Positions 6,788-16,597 of a stretch of 64,000 nt of DNA are shown here, one piece after another (position 1 is the stretch's first letter; the number at the start of each line of letters is the position of its first letter). Source of the stretch: Nocardioides sp. (GTDB lineage Bacteria > Actinomycetota > Actinomycetes > Propionibacteriales > Nocardioidaceae); assembly GCA_020636915.1 (NCBI GenBank), contig JACJWV010000003.1, forward strand, positions 186,001 to 250,000, read 5' to 3'. The notes under the pieces were generated by a model. That model did not search any database. It saw nothing but the letters and a program-made list of their open reading frames with translations, and had not been told where the DNA came from. Made by a program: the position numbers and the translations under genes.

Positions 6788-8164
6788 ATGCAGGAACCGG
6801 TGCGGGAGCTGGACGCGATGGGCGAGGACGGCCTCCTCGCGTTCGCCGGCGACTGCGCCGAGACCGCCCGCCGGGCGGAGGTCGACCTGCTCCGCGCGGC
6901 CTACCAGTGGGCGGTCCTCCACGCGCCCGAGCGGCTCGACCCGGTCGAGTCCGCCAAGCCGGGCCGCGAGCAGGCCCGGCAGTGGGGCGGGCCGGGGACC
7001 CCGCAGGTCACCGAGTTCGCCGCCGCCGCGCTCGGGGCCCGGATCGGGCGATCCCCGTGGGCGGCGCGCCAGCTGATCGCCGACGCACTCGACCTGCACC
7101 ACCGCCACCCCCAGCTGTGGGCCCGGGTCCAGGCAGGCGAGGTCCGCGCCTCCTACGCCCGCCACGTCGTCGCGAAGACCCGCGACCTGCAACCCGACGA
7201 AGCAGCCCACGTCGACGCCGGCGTGGTCGAGTCCGCCGACGGACGGATCCCCTGGACCCGGTTCGAGACACTCGTCGCGGCCAAGGTCGCCCAAGCCGCC
7301 CCCGACCTCGCCCGGGAGAAGGAGGACCGCGCCCGCACGGCCACCTTCGCGCGCAAGCTGCGCACCGACGCCCACGGCATGGGCTCCTTCCTGGTCCGCG
7401 GCGACATCGCGAAGATCAACGCCCTCGAGGCCGCGGTCACCACCTACGCCACCCAGCTCGCCGGCCCGTTCCCCGACCTGACCGACGACGAACGCCGCGT
7501 GCTCGCGGTGTTCCTCCTGGTCTGCGGCCGCGCCCAAGCACCCCTACCGTCATCCGAGGCGCACACCGAGGTCCCGGCACCGGACCCGCTGGTCGACGTG
7601 GTGCTCTACGTGCACAGCTACGCCGGCCCCGACCGCGAGGAGATCGCCCGGGTCGAGGGCCACGGCCCGGTCACCGAGACCTGGCTGCGCGACGTCCTCG
7701 GCCCCCGCGCCCGGTTCACCGTCCAACCCGCCCTCGACCTCGCCGGGCAGGCACCCGTCGACGCCTACGAGATCCCCGACCGCCACCGCACCGCGGTCCA
7801 CCTGATGACCCCCGCCGACGTCTTCCCCTACGCCTCCAACACCTCACGGCGGATGCAGATCGACCACACCGTCCCCCACGACGACGGCGGACCGTCCACG
7901 ATCGGCAACTACGGCCCGATGACCCTGACCCACCACCGGATCAAGACCCACGACCGATGGCAGGTCCAGCAACCCTTCCCCGGCATCTACCTCTGGCGCG
8001 ACCCCGGCGGCGCCATCTACCTCGTCGACCACACCGGCACCCGCCAGATCCCCCACGCCCACGACAACCCCGAGCAACAACCCCCGCCACCCCAACGACC
8101 ACCCCTGGTCGTCGAGATGTGGCGCCCACCCTTCGACATCGACCTCGACCTGGACGCCGCCTGA
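6788..8164 (+). CDS. DUF222 (13E12-repeat) protein with degenerate HNH domain
   Basis: A 458-aa member of the actinobacterial 13E12/DUF222 family, usually a helical DUF222 region followed by a C-terminal HNH nuclease. Residues about 1-320 are the helical part (FETLVAAKVAQAAPDL is typical). The C-terminal part keeps the core MQIDHTVPHDDGGPSTIGN and the following HHRIKTHDRW, but the zinc-binding CxxC pairs found in the other two copies in this window are absent. It may be a zinc-free HNH variant or inactive. The C-terminus is Pro/Asp-rich. It stands alone behind a dispersed repeat. Function in the cell is unknown. Confidence 0.8.
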   Translation: MQEPVRELDAMGEDGLLAFAGDCAETARRAEVDLLRAAYQWAVLHAPERLDPVESAKPGREQARQWGGPGTPQVTEFAAAALGARIGRSPWAARQLIADALDLHHRHPQLWARVQAGEVRASYARHVVAKTRDLQPDEAAHVDAGVVESADGRIPWTRFETLVAAKVAQAAPDLAREKEDRARTATFARKLRTDAHGMGSFLVRGDIAKINALEAAVTTYATQLAGPFPDLTDDERRVLAVFLLVCGRAQAPLPSSEAHTEVPAPDPLVDVVLYVHSYAGPDREEIARVEGHGPVTETWLRDVLGPRARFTVQPALDLAGQAPVDAYEIPDRHRTAVHLMTPADVFPYASNTSRRMQIDHTVPHDDGGPSTIGNYGPMTLTHHRIKTHDRWQVQQPFPGIYLWRDPGGAIYLVDHTGTRQIPHAHDNPEQQPPPPQRPPLVVEMWRPPFDIDLDLDAA

Positions 8165-8257
8165 GTCGAGGTTCGGGCCGGGTGCGATCGGGTACATGTG
8201 TGCTTTGATCGATCCAAGCGGGGGTTGTGGCCGGTGGCCGGAGACGTGGAGGGTGCA

Positions 8258-10450
8258 GTGGAGATCTGGCCGGGGCAGGCGTACCCGCTGGGGGCGACGT
8301 TCGACGGGAGCGGGACGAACTTCGCGCTGTTCAGCGAGGTGGCCGACCGCGTCGAGCTGTGCCTCTTCGACGCGGACGGCAAGGAGACGCGGGTCGAGCT
8401 GACCGAGGTCGACGCCTACGTGTGGCACTGCTACCTGCCGTCGGTGCAGCCCGGGCAGCGCTACGGCTACCGCGTGCACGGCCCGTGGGAGCCCGAGCGC
8501 GGGCTCCGCTGCAACCCCAACAAGCTGCTGCTGGACCCCTACGCCAAGGCCACGGCCGGCGAGATCGACTGGGACCAGGCGCTGTTCTCCTACACCTTCG
8601 GCGACGAGGACTCGCGCAACGACGACGACTCCGCGCCGCACATGACCCACGGCGTCGTGATCAACCCGTTCTTCGACTGGGAGGGCGACCGCCGGCTCAA
8701 CTACCCCTACAACGAGTCGGTGATCTACGAGGCGCACGTCAAGGGCCTCACCGAGCTCCACCCGGAGGTCCCCGAGGAGCAGCGCGGCACCTACGCGGGC
8801 CTCGCCCACCCCGCGATCATCGAGCACCTCACCAAGCTCGGGATCACCACCCTGGAGCTGATGCCGGTCCACCAGTTCGTGCAGGACAGCACGCTGCTGG
8901 AGAAGGGCCTGCGAAACTACTGGGGCTACAACACCCTGGCCTTCTTCGCCCCGCACGCCGACTACTCCGCCGCGGCCCGCGACGACCAGACGGCGCTGGG
9001 CCAGCAGGTGCAGGAGTTCAAGTCCCTGGTCAAGGCGATGCACGCCGCGGGCATCGAGGTCATCCTCGACGTCGTCTACAACCACACCGCCGAGGGCAAC
9101 CACCTCGGCCCGACGCTCAGCTTCAAGGGCATCGACAACGCGGCCTACTACCGCCTGGTCGAGGACGACCAGCGCTACTACATGGACTACACGGGCACCG
9201 GCAACAGCCTCAACGTCCGGCACCCGCACTCCCTGCAGCTGATCATGGACTCCCTGCGCTACTGGGTGACCGAGATGCACGTCGACGGCTTCCGCTTCGA
9301 CCTCGCCTCCACGCTCGCCCGCGAGTTCTACGACGTCGACCGCCTCTCGACGTTCTTCGAGCTCGTGCAGCAGGACCCGGTGGTCAGCCAGGTGAAGCTG
9401 ATCGCCGAGCCGTGGGACATCGGGCCCGGCGGGTACCAGGTCGGCGGCTTCCCTCCGCAGTGGACCGAGTGGAACGGCAAGTACCGCGACACCGTCCGCG
9501 ACTTCTGGCGCGGCGAGCCCTCGCTCGGCGAGTTCGCCTCCCGACTGGCCGGGTCCTCCGACCTCTACGAGCACTCCGGCCGGCGTCCGGTCGCGAGCAT
9601 CAACTTCGTCACCGCGCACGACGGCTTCACGCTGCGCGACCTGGTCTCCTACGACGAGAAGCACAACGAGGCCAACGGCGAGGACAACAACGACGGCGAG
9701 AGCCACAACCGGTCCTGGAACCACGGCGTCGAGGGGCCGACGGACGACCCGGAGATCCTGGCCGGCCGGGCCCGCGCGCAGCGCAACTTCATCGCCACGC
9801 TGCTGCTGAGCCAGGGCGTGCCGATGCTGCTGCACGGCGACGAGCTCGGCCGCACGCAGCAGGGCAACAACAACACCTACGCCCAGGACTCCGAGATCTC
9901 CTGGGTGCACTGGGACGAGGCCGACCGACCGCTCGTCGAGTTCACGGCCGCGGTGGCCCGGCTGCGCCGTGACCACCCGACCTTCCGCCGCAAGCGGTTC
10001 TTCACCGGCGGCGAGGTCCGGGTCCCCGACGGCAGCGCCGACGGCGAGGGAGGCGACCGGCTCAACGACATCGTGTGGCTGCACCTCGACGGACGCCCCA
10101 TGGAGGACGGCGACTGGACCGGCGGCGCCCAGGCGCTCGGCATGTACCTCAACGGCCACGGCATCGCCAGCGTCGACAGCAGGGGCGAGCCCATCGTGGA
10201 CGACCACTTCCTGCTCTACTTCAACGCCGACGGCGAGGCCGTGGTCACCCTGCCCAACGACGAGTACGCCGAGTCGTGGCAGGTCGTGATCGACACCGGC
10301 GGGTCCGCGGACGACGACGGCGTGCTCGCCGCCGGCGACAAGCTCACATTGCCGCACCGGAGCATGATGGTGCTGCGCGAGCACCGCGAACCCGAGGTGG
10401 AGCCCGACCTCTCCGTCGCCGCCTCCGTGGCCCAGGCCCAGAAGAAGTAG
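8258..10450 (+). CDS. glgX: Glycogen debranching enzyme GlgX
   Basis: GH13 alpha-1,6-glucosidase that removes short limit-dextrin branches from glycogen. The 730-aa protein begins with a carbohydrate-binding module 48 (WPGQAYPLGATFDGSGTNF). Catalytic segments are VDGFRFDLAS (nucleophile Asp), LIAEPWDIGPGGYQ (acid/base Glu) and NFVTAHDGFTLRDLVSYD (transition-state Asp). GTG 8258 follows GGAGGG by 4 bases and gives the family N-terminus VEIWPGQ; an in-frame ATG at 8198 would add 20 residues unlike the family. First gene of glgX-treY-treZ, with only 5 bases to treY. Confidence 0.95.
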   Translation: MEIWPGQAYPLGATFDGSGTNFALFSEVADRVELCLFDADGKETRVELTEVDAYVWHCYLPSVQPGQRYGYRVHGPWEPERGLRCNPNKLLLDPYAKATAGEIDWDQALFSYTFGDEDSRNDDDSAPHMTHGVVINPFFDWEGDRRLNYPYNESVIYEAHVKGLTELHPEVPEEQRGTYAGLAHPAIIEHLTKLGITTLELMPVHQFVQDSTLLEKGLRNYWGYNTLAFFAPHADYSAAARDDQTALGQQVQEFKSLVKAMHAAGIEVILDVVYNHTAEGNHLGPTLSFKGIDNAAYYRLVEDDQRYYMDYTGTGNSLNVRHPHSLQLIMDSLRYWVTEMHVDGFRFDLASTLAREFYDVDRLSTFFELVQQDPVVSQVKLIAEPWDIGPGGYQVGGFPPQWTEWNGKYRDTVRDFWRGEPSLGEFASRLAGSSDLYEHSGRRPVASINFVTAHDGFTLRDLVSYDEKHNEANGEDNNDGESHNRSWNHGVEGPTDDPEILAGRARAQRNFIATLLLSQGVPMLLHGDELGRTQQGNNNTYAQDSEISWVHWDEADRPLVEFTAAVARLRRDHPTFRRKRFFTGGEVRVPDGSADGEGGDRLNDIVWLHLDGRPMEDGDWTGGAQALGMYLNGHGIASVDSRGEPIVDDHFLLYFNADGEAVVTLPNDEYAESWQVVIDTGGSADDDGVLAAGDKLTLPHRSMMVLREHREPEVEPDLSVAASVAQAQKK

Positions 10451-10455
10451 GCCCC

Positions 10456-12741
10456 GTGCGCGTCCCGGTCTCGACGTACCGCCTGCAGGTCACGCCCGAG
10501 TTCGACCTCTTCGAGGCGGCCCGGCGGCTGCCCTACCTCCACGACCTCGGCGTCGACTGGGTCTACCTGTCGCCGATCCTGGCGTCCGAGCCCGGGAGCC
10601 AGCACGGGTACGACGTCGTGCGGTTCGACCGCGTCGACCCGCAGCGCGGCGGCGCGGAGGGGCTCGCCGCCCTGTCGGCCGAGGCCCGGCGCCTCGGCAT
10701 GGGCGTGCTCGTCGACATCGTGCCCAACCACGTCGGCGTCGCGACCCCGGCCGAGAACCCATGGTGGTGGGACGTGCTGCGACTCGGCCGCGACTCCGAG
10801 CACGCGTCGGCGTTCGACGTCGACTGGGCGGCCGGCGACGGCCAGATCCTGATCCCGGTCGTCGGCGACGGCGACGACGGCGCGATCCGGATCGAGTCCG
10901 GCCCCGAGGGCCCGGAGGTCCGCTACCACGACCAGCGGTTCCCGATGGCGCCCGGCACGACCACGCTCGAGGAGCAGCACTACGAGCTGGTCAGCTGGCG
11001 CCGCGCCGACACGGACCTCAACTACCGCCGCTTCTTCGCGGTCAACACGCTGGCCGCCGTCCGGGTCGAGGACCCCGAGGTGTTCGCCGAGACCCACGCC
11101 GAGATCCGCCGGTGGTTCACCGAGGGCCTCGTCGACGGCCTGCGGGTCGACCACCCCGACGGCCTGCGGTTCCCGGGCCGCTACCTCGACGACCTCGCCG
11201 ACCTCACCGGCGGCGCCTACGTGCTGGTCGAGAAGATCCTCGAGCCCGGCGAGGACCTGCCCCGCGACTGGGCGACGGCGGGCACGACCGGCTACGACGC
11301 GCTCGCGCAGATCGACCGTGTCCTGACCGACCCGGCCGGCGAGAAGCCGCTCGACGCGCTGGAGACCAAGCTCCGGGGAGGCTGGCTCCACTGGCCGACG
11401 TACGTCGAGGCGACGAAGCTCCGCGTCGCTCACGGCATCCTCAACGCCGAGGTCCGCCGGATCGTGCGCGAGGTCCGGCGGGTCGACGACTCCGTGCCGG
11501 CGGGCGCTCTCGAGGACGCGGTCGCACACCTGCTGGCAGCCTTCCCGGTCTACCGCTCCTACCTGCCGCAGGGACGTGAGCACCTCGACGAGGCCCTCGA
11601 GACCGCCCGGATCGGCACGCAGCACCTCGAGGAGCCCCGCGTCTGGGAGGTCCTGGAGCCGATCCTGTCGGACCCGTGGACGCAGGCGGCCCGCCGGTTC
11701 CAGCAGACCAGCGGCATGGTGATGGCCAAGGGTGTCGAGGACTGCGCGTTCTACCGCTGGTCGCGGCTCACCTCGCTCAACGAGGTCGGCGGCGACCCGT
11801 CGGTCTTCGCGATCGACGTCGACGACTTCCACCACGCCATGACCGTGCGCCAGCGCGACTGGCCGCACGCGATGACGACCCTCTCGACCCACGACACCAA
11901 GCGCGGCGAGGATGTGCGGGCCCGGATCACCGTGCTGGCCGAGATCCCCGACGTGTGGGAGGCGGCGCTGGACGAGCTGCTGCGCCTCGCACCCGTGCCC
12001 GACCCGGCCTTCGGGTCGCTGCTGTGGCAGGCCGTGCTGGGCGCGTGGACGCCAGACCACCGTCCCGACCTCCCGCAGCGGCTGCACGGCTACGCCGAGA
12101 AGGCGATGCGCGAGGCCGGCGACCACACCACGTGGACCGCCCCCGACCAGGAGTACGAGGCCGCCGTCCATGCCGCCGTCGACTCCGTCTTCGAGTCCGC
12201 CGAGGTCCAGCAGGTGCTGGCCGGCCTCGCGGCCCGCGTCGACGAGCCCGGCCGGTCGAACGCGCTGGCCGCGAAGCTGCTGGCGCTCACGATGCCGGGG
12301 GTGCCCGACGTCTACCAGGGCAGCGAGCTGTGGGAGACCTCGCTGGTCGACCCCGACAACCGGCGACCGGTCGACTTCGACCACCGCGCGGCGGTGCTGG
12401 CGGGCGAGGAAGGCGACGACGCGGTCGACAAGCTGCACGTCACCTGTGCCGCCCTGACCCTCCGACGGGAGCGGCCCGACCTGTTCACGTCGTACGCCCC
12501 GGTGCTCGCCGAGGGTCCCGCGGCCGACCACGTGGTGGCCTTCGACCGCGGCGGCGCGGTCGCCGTCGCGACCCGGCTGCCGGTCGGCCTGGCCGCCGCG
12601 GGCGGGTGGGGCGACACGACGCTGACGCTCCCGCCGGGCGCGTGGCGCGACGTGCTGACGGGCACCCCGGCGACACCCTGGCTCGCCGACCTGCTCCGCG
12701 ACCTGCCGGTCGCCCTGCTGGTGAGGGAGGACACCGCATGA
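10456..12741 (+). CDS. treY: Maltooligosyl trehalose synthase TreY
   Basis: GH13 enzyme that converts the reducing-end alpha-1,4 bond of a maltodextrin to an alpha,alpha-1,1 bond, giving maltooligosyl trehalose. The 761-aa protein opens VPVSTYRLQVTPEFDLFEAA, the family N-terminus, and has VDGLRVDHPDGL (nucleophile), AYVLVEKILEPGE (acid/base) and LSTHDTKRGEDVRAR (TreY-specific). GTG 10456 follows the glgX stop by 5 bases. The stop overlaps the treZ start (ATGA). Confidence 0.96.
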   Translation: MRVPVSTYRLQVTPEFDLFEAARRLPYLHDLGVDWVYLSPILASEPGSQHGYDVVRFDRVDPQRGGAEGLAALSAEARRLGMGVLVDIVPNHVGVATPAENPWWWDVLRLGRDSEHASAFDVDWAAGDGQILIPVVGDGDDGAIRIESGPEGPEVRYHDQRFPMAPGTTTLEEQHYELVSWRRADTDLNYRRFFAVNTLAAVRVEDPEVFAETHAEIRRWFTEGLVDGLRVDHPDGLRFPGRYLDDLADLTGGAYVLVEKILEPGEDLPRDWATAGTTGYDALAQIDRVLTDPAGEKPLDALETKLRGGWLHWPTYVEATKLRVAHGILNAEVRRIVREVRRVDDSVPAGALEDAVAHLLAAFPVYRSYLPQGREHLDEALETARIGTQHLEEPRVWEVLEPILSDPWTQAARRFQQTSGMVMAKGVEDCAFYRWSRLTSLNEVGGDPSVFAIDVDDFHHAMTVRQRDWPHAMTTLSTHDTKRGEDVRARITVLAEIPDVWEAALDELLRLAPVPDPAFGSLLWQAVLGAWTPDHRPDLPQRLHGYAEKAMREAGDHTTWTAPDQEYEAAVHAAVDSVFESAEVQQVLAGLAARVDEPGRSNALAAKLLALTMPGVPDVYQGSELWETSLVDPDNRRPVDFDHRAAVLAGEEGDDAVDKLHVTCAALTLRRERPDLFTSYAPVLAEGPAADHVVAFDRGGAVAVATRLPVGLAAAGGWGDTTLTLPPGAWRDVLTGTPATPWLADLLRDLPVALLVREDTA

Positions 12742-14498
12742 AGCCCGGACGCGGACAGTTCGACGTCTGGGCGCCGCGCGCCGACCGCCTCCGGCTCTCC
12801 CTGGCCGGCGAGACCGTCGAGATGAGCCGGGGCGCCGACGGGTGGTGGTCCCCGACGGAGCCGGTGCCGGACACGTCGGGCGCCGACCTCGACTACGGCT
12901 ACCTGATCGACGACGACGACACCCCGCGACCCGACCCGCGCTCGCGCCGCCAGCACGACGGGGTGCACGAGCGGTCGCGGACCTACGACGCGTCGTCGTA
13001 CACCTGGAACGACGCGACCTGGACGGGCCGTCAGCTCGCCGGATCGGTGATCTACGAGCTGCACATCGGCACGTTCACGCCCGAGGGCACCTTGGACGCG
13101 GCGCTCGGGAAGCTCGGCCACCTGCGCGAGATCGGCGTCGACCTCGTCGAGGTGATGCCGGTCAACGCGTTCAACGGCGTCAACAACTGGGGGTACGACG
13201 GCGTCGGCTGGTTCGCGGTCCACGAGGAGTACGGCGGCCCGGAGGGCTACCAGCGGTTCGTCGACGGGTGCCACGCCGCCGGGATCGGCGTCATCCAGGA
13301 CGTCGTCTACAACCACCTCGGCCCGTCCGGAAACTACCTCCCCCTGTTCGGTCCCTACCTCAAGCAGGGGGCCAACACCTGGGGCGACTTCCTCAACCTC
13401 GACGGTCCGGGGTCGTCGGAGGTGCGCCGCTACATCCTCGACAACGTGCGGATGTGGCTCGAGGACTACCACGTCGACGGCCTTCGGCTCGACGCCGTGC
13501 ACGCCCTGAACGACGCGTCGCACCAGCACCTGCTCGAGGAGATGTCGGTGGAGGTGGCGGCGCTGTCAGCGCACCTGCGCCGTCCGCTCACGCTGATCGC
13601 GGAGTCGGACCTCAACGACACCCGGCTCGTCCGGCCGCGCGAGGCAGGCGGCTACGGCCTCGACGCCCAGTGGAGCGACGACTTCCACCACGCCGTCCAC
13701 GTCGCGCTCACCGGGGAGACGTCGGGCTACTACGCCGACTTCGCGCCGCTGTCGGCGCTGGCGAAGGTGTGCGAGCGCGGGTTCTTCCACGACGGCACCT
13801 GGTCGTCGTTCCGCGGACGCAACCACGGCCACCCGATCGACCTGCGCGCGATGCCCACCTGGCGGCTCGTCGTGTGCAACCAGAACCACGACCAGATCGG
13901 CAACCGGGCGCGCGGCGACCGGCTCACCGAGACGCTCGACGAGCACCAGCTCGGGTGTGCCGCGATGCTGACGCTCTGCGGGCCGTTCACGCCGATGCTC
14001 TTCATGGGCGAGGAGTGGGCGGCGTCCACGCCGTTCCAGTTCTTCACCTCCCACCCCGAGCCCGAGCTGGGCCAGGCCACCGCCGACGGCCGGATCGCCG
14101 AGTTCGAGCAGATGGGCTGGGACCCCGCGGTCGTGCCCGATCCGCAGGACCCCGAGACCTACGAGCGGTCGAACCTGGACTGGTCCGAGGCGACGACCGA
14201 CCGGCACGCCCGCGTCCTGGACGTCTACCGCCGGCTCGGGCGGCTGCGGCGGGAGCGTCCGGAGCTCACCGACCCCTCGTTCGGCTCCGTGTCGTGCACG
14301 GCGGACGAGGAGACCCGGTTCTTCACGATGCGGCGTGGCGACCTGCTGGTCGCCGTCAACTTCGGCGACGAGACCGTGCAGCTGCCGACCCACGCGGACG
14401 ACCTGCTCTTCGCGACGGGCGACGGGGTCGACCTCGGGGCGGGCAGCCTCACGCTGCCCGCCCACGCCGGCGCGGTCGTCAGCCCGCGAGGTTGTTGA
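12738..14498 (+). CDS. treZ: Maltooligosyl trehalose trehalohydrolase TreZ
   Basis: GH13 enzyme that cleaves trehalose from the product of TreY. The 586-aa protein has an N-terminal CBM48-like domain (FDVWAPRADRLRLSLAG), then the barrel with VDGLRLDAVHAL, LIAESDLNDTRL and NQNHDQIGNRARGDR, and the MLFMGEEWAASTPFQFF loop. ATG 12738 overlaps the treY stop and is preceded by GGGAGG at 12724-12729. The 3' end overlaps the convergent lipoprotein gene by 20 bases. Confidence 0.96.
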   Translation: MKPGRGQFDVWAPRADRLRLSLAGETVEMSRGADGWWSPTEPVPDTSGADLDYGYLIDDDDTPRPDPRSRRQHDGVHERSRTYDASSYTWNDATWTGRQLAGSVIYELHIGTFTPEGTLDAALGKLGHLREIGVDLVEVMPVNAFNGVNNWGYDGVGWFAVHEEYGGPEGYQRFVDGCHAAGIGVIQDVVYNHLGPSGNYLPLFGPYLKQGANTWGDFLNLDGPGSSEVRRYILDNVRMWLEDYHVDGLRLDAVHALNDASHQHLLEEMSVEVAALSAHLRRPLTLIAESDLNDTRLVRPREAGGYGLDAQWSDDFHHAVHVALTGETSGYYADFAPLSALAKVCERGFFHDGTWSSFRGRNHGHPIDLRAMPTWRLVVCNQNHDQIGNRARGDRLTETLDEHQLGCAAMLTLCGPFTPMLFMGEEWAASTPFQFFTSHPEPELGQATADGRIAEFEQMGWDPAVVPDPQDPETYERSNLDWSEATTDRHARVLDVYRRLGRLRRERPELTDPSFGSVSCTADEETRFFTMRRGDLLVAVNFGDETVQLPTHADDLLFATGDGVDLGAGSLTLPAHAGAVVSPRGC

Positions 14499-15183
14499 GG
14501 TCGACCTGGTCGCTCTCCGCCGGGGCCTCGACGTCGAAGTCGGCGTCGAACTCCGAGAACGTCACGGTGCCCGTGTCCTCACCGTCGGTCTTCTCGATCT
14601 TGACCAGGTAGTGCGGGTCGTCGACCAGGACGTAGCCGGTCGAGTCACCGTTCTCGGGGTCCTTGTTGTCGATGGCGACGACGTCGTCGCCGTCGACCGT
14701 GTCGGTGCCCGCCTTGGAGTAGGTCGACCCATCCTCCTCGTCCTTGAGCATCTGGTCGAGCAGGTCGTTGACGTCGCAGAACTGCGAGAGCGACTCCCCC
14801 TCGGCCGGGATCAGCACCCACTTGTCGCCCACCAGCGACATGACCTGGTCCGCGCTGCCGCCGCCGAAGGTCTGCCAGAAGGCCTCGTCGGGCTTCATCC
14901 ACGTCTTCCCGTCGACGCCGAGCAGCTCCGCCGTGCCGTCGCCGAGGCCGATCGTGCCCGTGCAGTTGCCGTCGGAGTCGGACTGCAGGTCGAGGCTGAT
15001 CTGCTGGCCACCGGAGGTGATGTCGCCCGAGACCTTCACCGCGGTGAGGTCGCCCATGGCGGACTTCGCCGCCTTGACGATGTCGTCCGCCGACTCGTCC
15101 GCGAAGCTGCTGTCGCTGCCACCGCACGCGGTGAGCACCGCCGCCGCACCGAGACCTGCCACTGCCAGACCGATGCGCGCCAT
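14479..15183 (-). CDS. Secreted lipoprotein, LprG/LppX-like
   Basis: A 234-aa exported protein. The signal peptide ends in the lipobox LTAC (about residues 17-20) followed by GGSDSS. The mature part is acidic and resembles the LppX/LprAFG fold of actinobacterial lipid-carrying lipoproteins: ADDIVKAAKSAMGDLTAVKV, a central VDGKTWMKPDEAFW, and a C-terminal VKIEKTDGEDTGTVTFSEFD. A good AGGAGG site precedes the ATG at 15181-15183. The family role is inferred from fold pattern only. Confidence 0.8.
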   Translation of the reverse strand: MARIGLAVAGLGAAAVLTACGGSDSSFADESADDIVKAAKSAMGDLTAVKVSGDITSGGQQISLDLQSDSDGNCTGTIGLGDGTAELLGVDGKTWMKPDEAFWQTFGGGSADQVMSLVGDKWVLIPAEGESLSQFCDVNDLLDQMLKDEEDGSTYSKAGTDTVDGDDVVAIDNKDPENGDSTGYVLVDDPHYLVKIEKTDGEDTGTVTFSEFDADFDVEAPAESDQVDLNNLAG

Positions 15184-15248
15184 CGGAACCTCCTGCACCT
15201 GGGGTCGGCCGCCTGCCAACCGGTGAGTGAACCGTACCGTTGCCAGCT

Positions 15249-15282
15249 GCCCGGACGACCCGCCTTTTCGGGTCGGCCGGGC
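15249..15282 (-). terminator. Hairpin terminator after the sirtuin gene
   Basis: GCCCGG then CGACCCG at 15249-15262 pairs with CGGGTCG then CCGGGC at 15269-15282, with one mismatch and a 6-base loop CCTTTT. It begins 12 bases after the sirtuin stop on the minus strand and lies before the lipoprotein start. No U-tract, as is common in high-GC actinobacteria. Confidence 0.65.
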
Positions 15283-15293
15283 ACGCACTCGGA

Positions 15294-15980
15294 CTACTCC
15301 AGCACCTCGGCCACCCACGCCGGCACGAGCTCGGTCGCCGGACCGTGGCGAGCGACGTCGAACATGCGGGTGCCGCTGCTGGGGACCAGGTTGAGCTCCA
15401 GCGACCGTGCCCCGGCCCGGAACGCGTGCTGGACGAACCCGGCCGCGGGGTAGACCGCACCGGAGGTGCCGATCGACACGAACAGGTCGGTGCGGGCGAT
15501 CGCTGCGGCGATCAGGTCCATCCCGTAGGGGATCTCGCCGAACCACACGACGTCGGGCCGCAGCTCCACCGCCCCGCACCGCGGGCAGGGCGGCCGATGG
15601 CTCAGGTCCCCGGTCCACTGGCTGCGGGCGCCGCACGCGACGCAGAGCGCCGACCGCAGCTGTCCGTGCATGTGCAGGACCCGGGTCGACCCGGCCCGTT
15701 CGTGCAGGTCGTCGACGTTCTGGGTGATCACCAGCAGGTCGTCGCCGACGGCCCGCTCCAGCCGGGCGAGCGCGCGGTGCGCCGCGTTCGGCTCGACCCG
15801 GGCGAGCGCGGCCCGCCGCTCGTCGTAGAAACGGTGCACGACGTCCGGCTGCGCGGCGTACGCCTCCGGGGTCGCGACGTCCTCGACCCGGTGGCCCTCC
15901 CAGAGCCCGTTGGCGTCGCGGAAGGTCGGCACCCCGCTCTCGGCGGAGATGCCGGCACCGGTCAGGACGGTGATCTTCAC
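15294..15980 (-). CDS. Sirtuin, NAD-dependent protein deacylase
   Basis: CobB-type sirtuin that removes acyl groups from lysines using NAD+. The 228-aa protein begins VKITVLTGAGISAESGVPTFRD, the NAD-binding signature. ITQNVDDLHERAG and HMHG supply the catalytic Asn-Asp and His. Two CxxC pairs (CVAC, CPRC) form the zinc module. RPDVVWFGEIP is a substrate-pocket loop and SIGTSGAVYPAAGF the second NAD motif. GTG 15978-15980 overlaps the methyltransferase stop (GTGA). Third gene of the coupled GTPase-methyltransferase-sirtuin set. Confidence 0.93.
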   Translation of the reverse strand: MKITVLTGAGISAESGVPTFRDANGLWEGHRVEDVATPEAYAAQPDVVHRFYDERRAALARVEPNAAHRALARLERAVGDDLLVITQNVDDLHERAGSTRVLHMHGQLRSALCVACGARSQWTGDLSHRPPCPRCGAVELRPDVVWFGEIPYGMDLIAAAIARTDLFVSIGTSGAVYPAAGFVQHAFRAGARSLELNLVPSSGTRMFDVARHGPATELVPAWVAEVLE

Positions 15981-16597
15981 CGGTCCGGCCGCCCGTGGAC
16001 GGCGACGACGTAGCCGGCGCCGGGCTCGAAGGGCGCACCGGACCAGGATGCATGGCGCGCCACCGGCACCAGGCCGGCATCGGCCATCGCGGCGTCGACC
16101 TCGGCCAGCGGCATCACCGGGCAGTCGCCCGGCAGGTGGTCGGCGTCGAGCCCGAACCCGCTCACGACGGTGCCGCCGGGAGCGGTGTGCGCCGCGAGGG
16201 ACGCGCACGCCGCCGGGAGCGCCCCGTCCTCGAGCAGCGGGAGCGTGTTGCCGGCCACGACCACCAGGTCGAACTCCGCCCCGAGATCCATCGCCACCAG
16301 GTCGGCGAGCCGCCAATCCAGGTGCGGCGCCTCGGCCCGCGCGACGGTCAACATCGACTCGTCGACGTCCACGCCGACGACGTCGTACCCCAGCTCGTGC
16401 AGGCGTACGGCGACCCGCCCGGTGCCGCAGCCGGCGTCGAGCACCCGGGCGGGCGGGTCGACCAGCCCGGCCGCAAAGGTCGCCTCGCCGTGCACGTCCG
16501 CACCGCGCTCGGCGAGGCGACGGAACCGCTCGGCGTAGACCGTCGCGTAGTCCTCGCCCGCCCCGGAGCGGGCGATCCGCTGCCACCGGGTCGTCAC
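15977..16597 (-). CDS. Class I SAM-dependent methyltransferase
   Basis: A 206-aa Rossmann methyltransferase. SAM motif I is VLDAGCGTGRVAVRLHELG, followed by VVGVDVDESMLTVARA (acidic loop) and LPLLEDGALPA around motif IV. The substrate cannot be told. It begins with GTG at 16595-16597, overlapping the GTPase stop (GTGA), and ends overlapping the sirtuin start in the same way, so all three are probably translated together. Confidence 0.85.
   Translation of the reverse strand: MTTRWQRIARSGAGEDYATVYAERFRRLAERGADVHGEATFAAGLVDPPARVLDAGCGTGRVAVRLHELGYDVVGVDVDESMLTVARAEAPHLDWRLADLVAMDLGAEFDLVVVAGNTLPLLEDGALPAACASLAAHTAPGGTVVSGFGLDADHLPGDCPVMPLAEVDAAMADAGLVPVARHASWSGAPFEPGAGYVVAVHGRPDR

Noticed and set aside
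7844..10384. An 846-codon minus-strand open frame opposite glgX
   Set aside because: Long antisense frames are common in high-GC DNA. The translation is Val/Gly/Asp-rich without motifs, whereas the plus strand encodes a clear GlgX.
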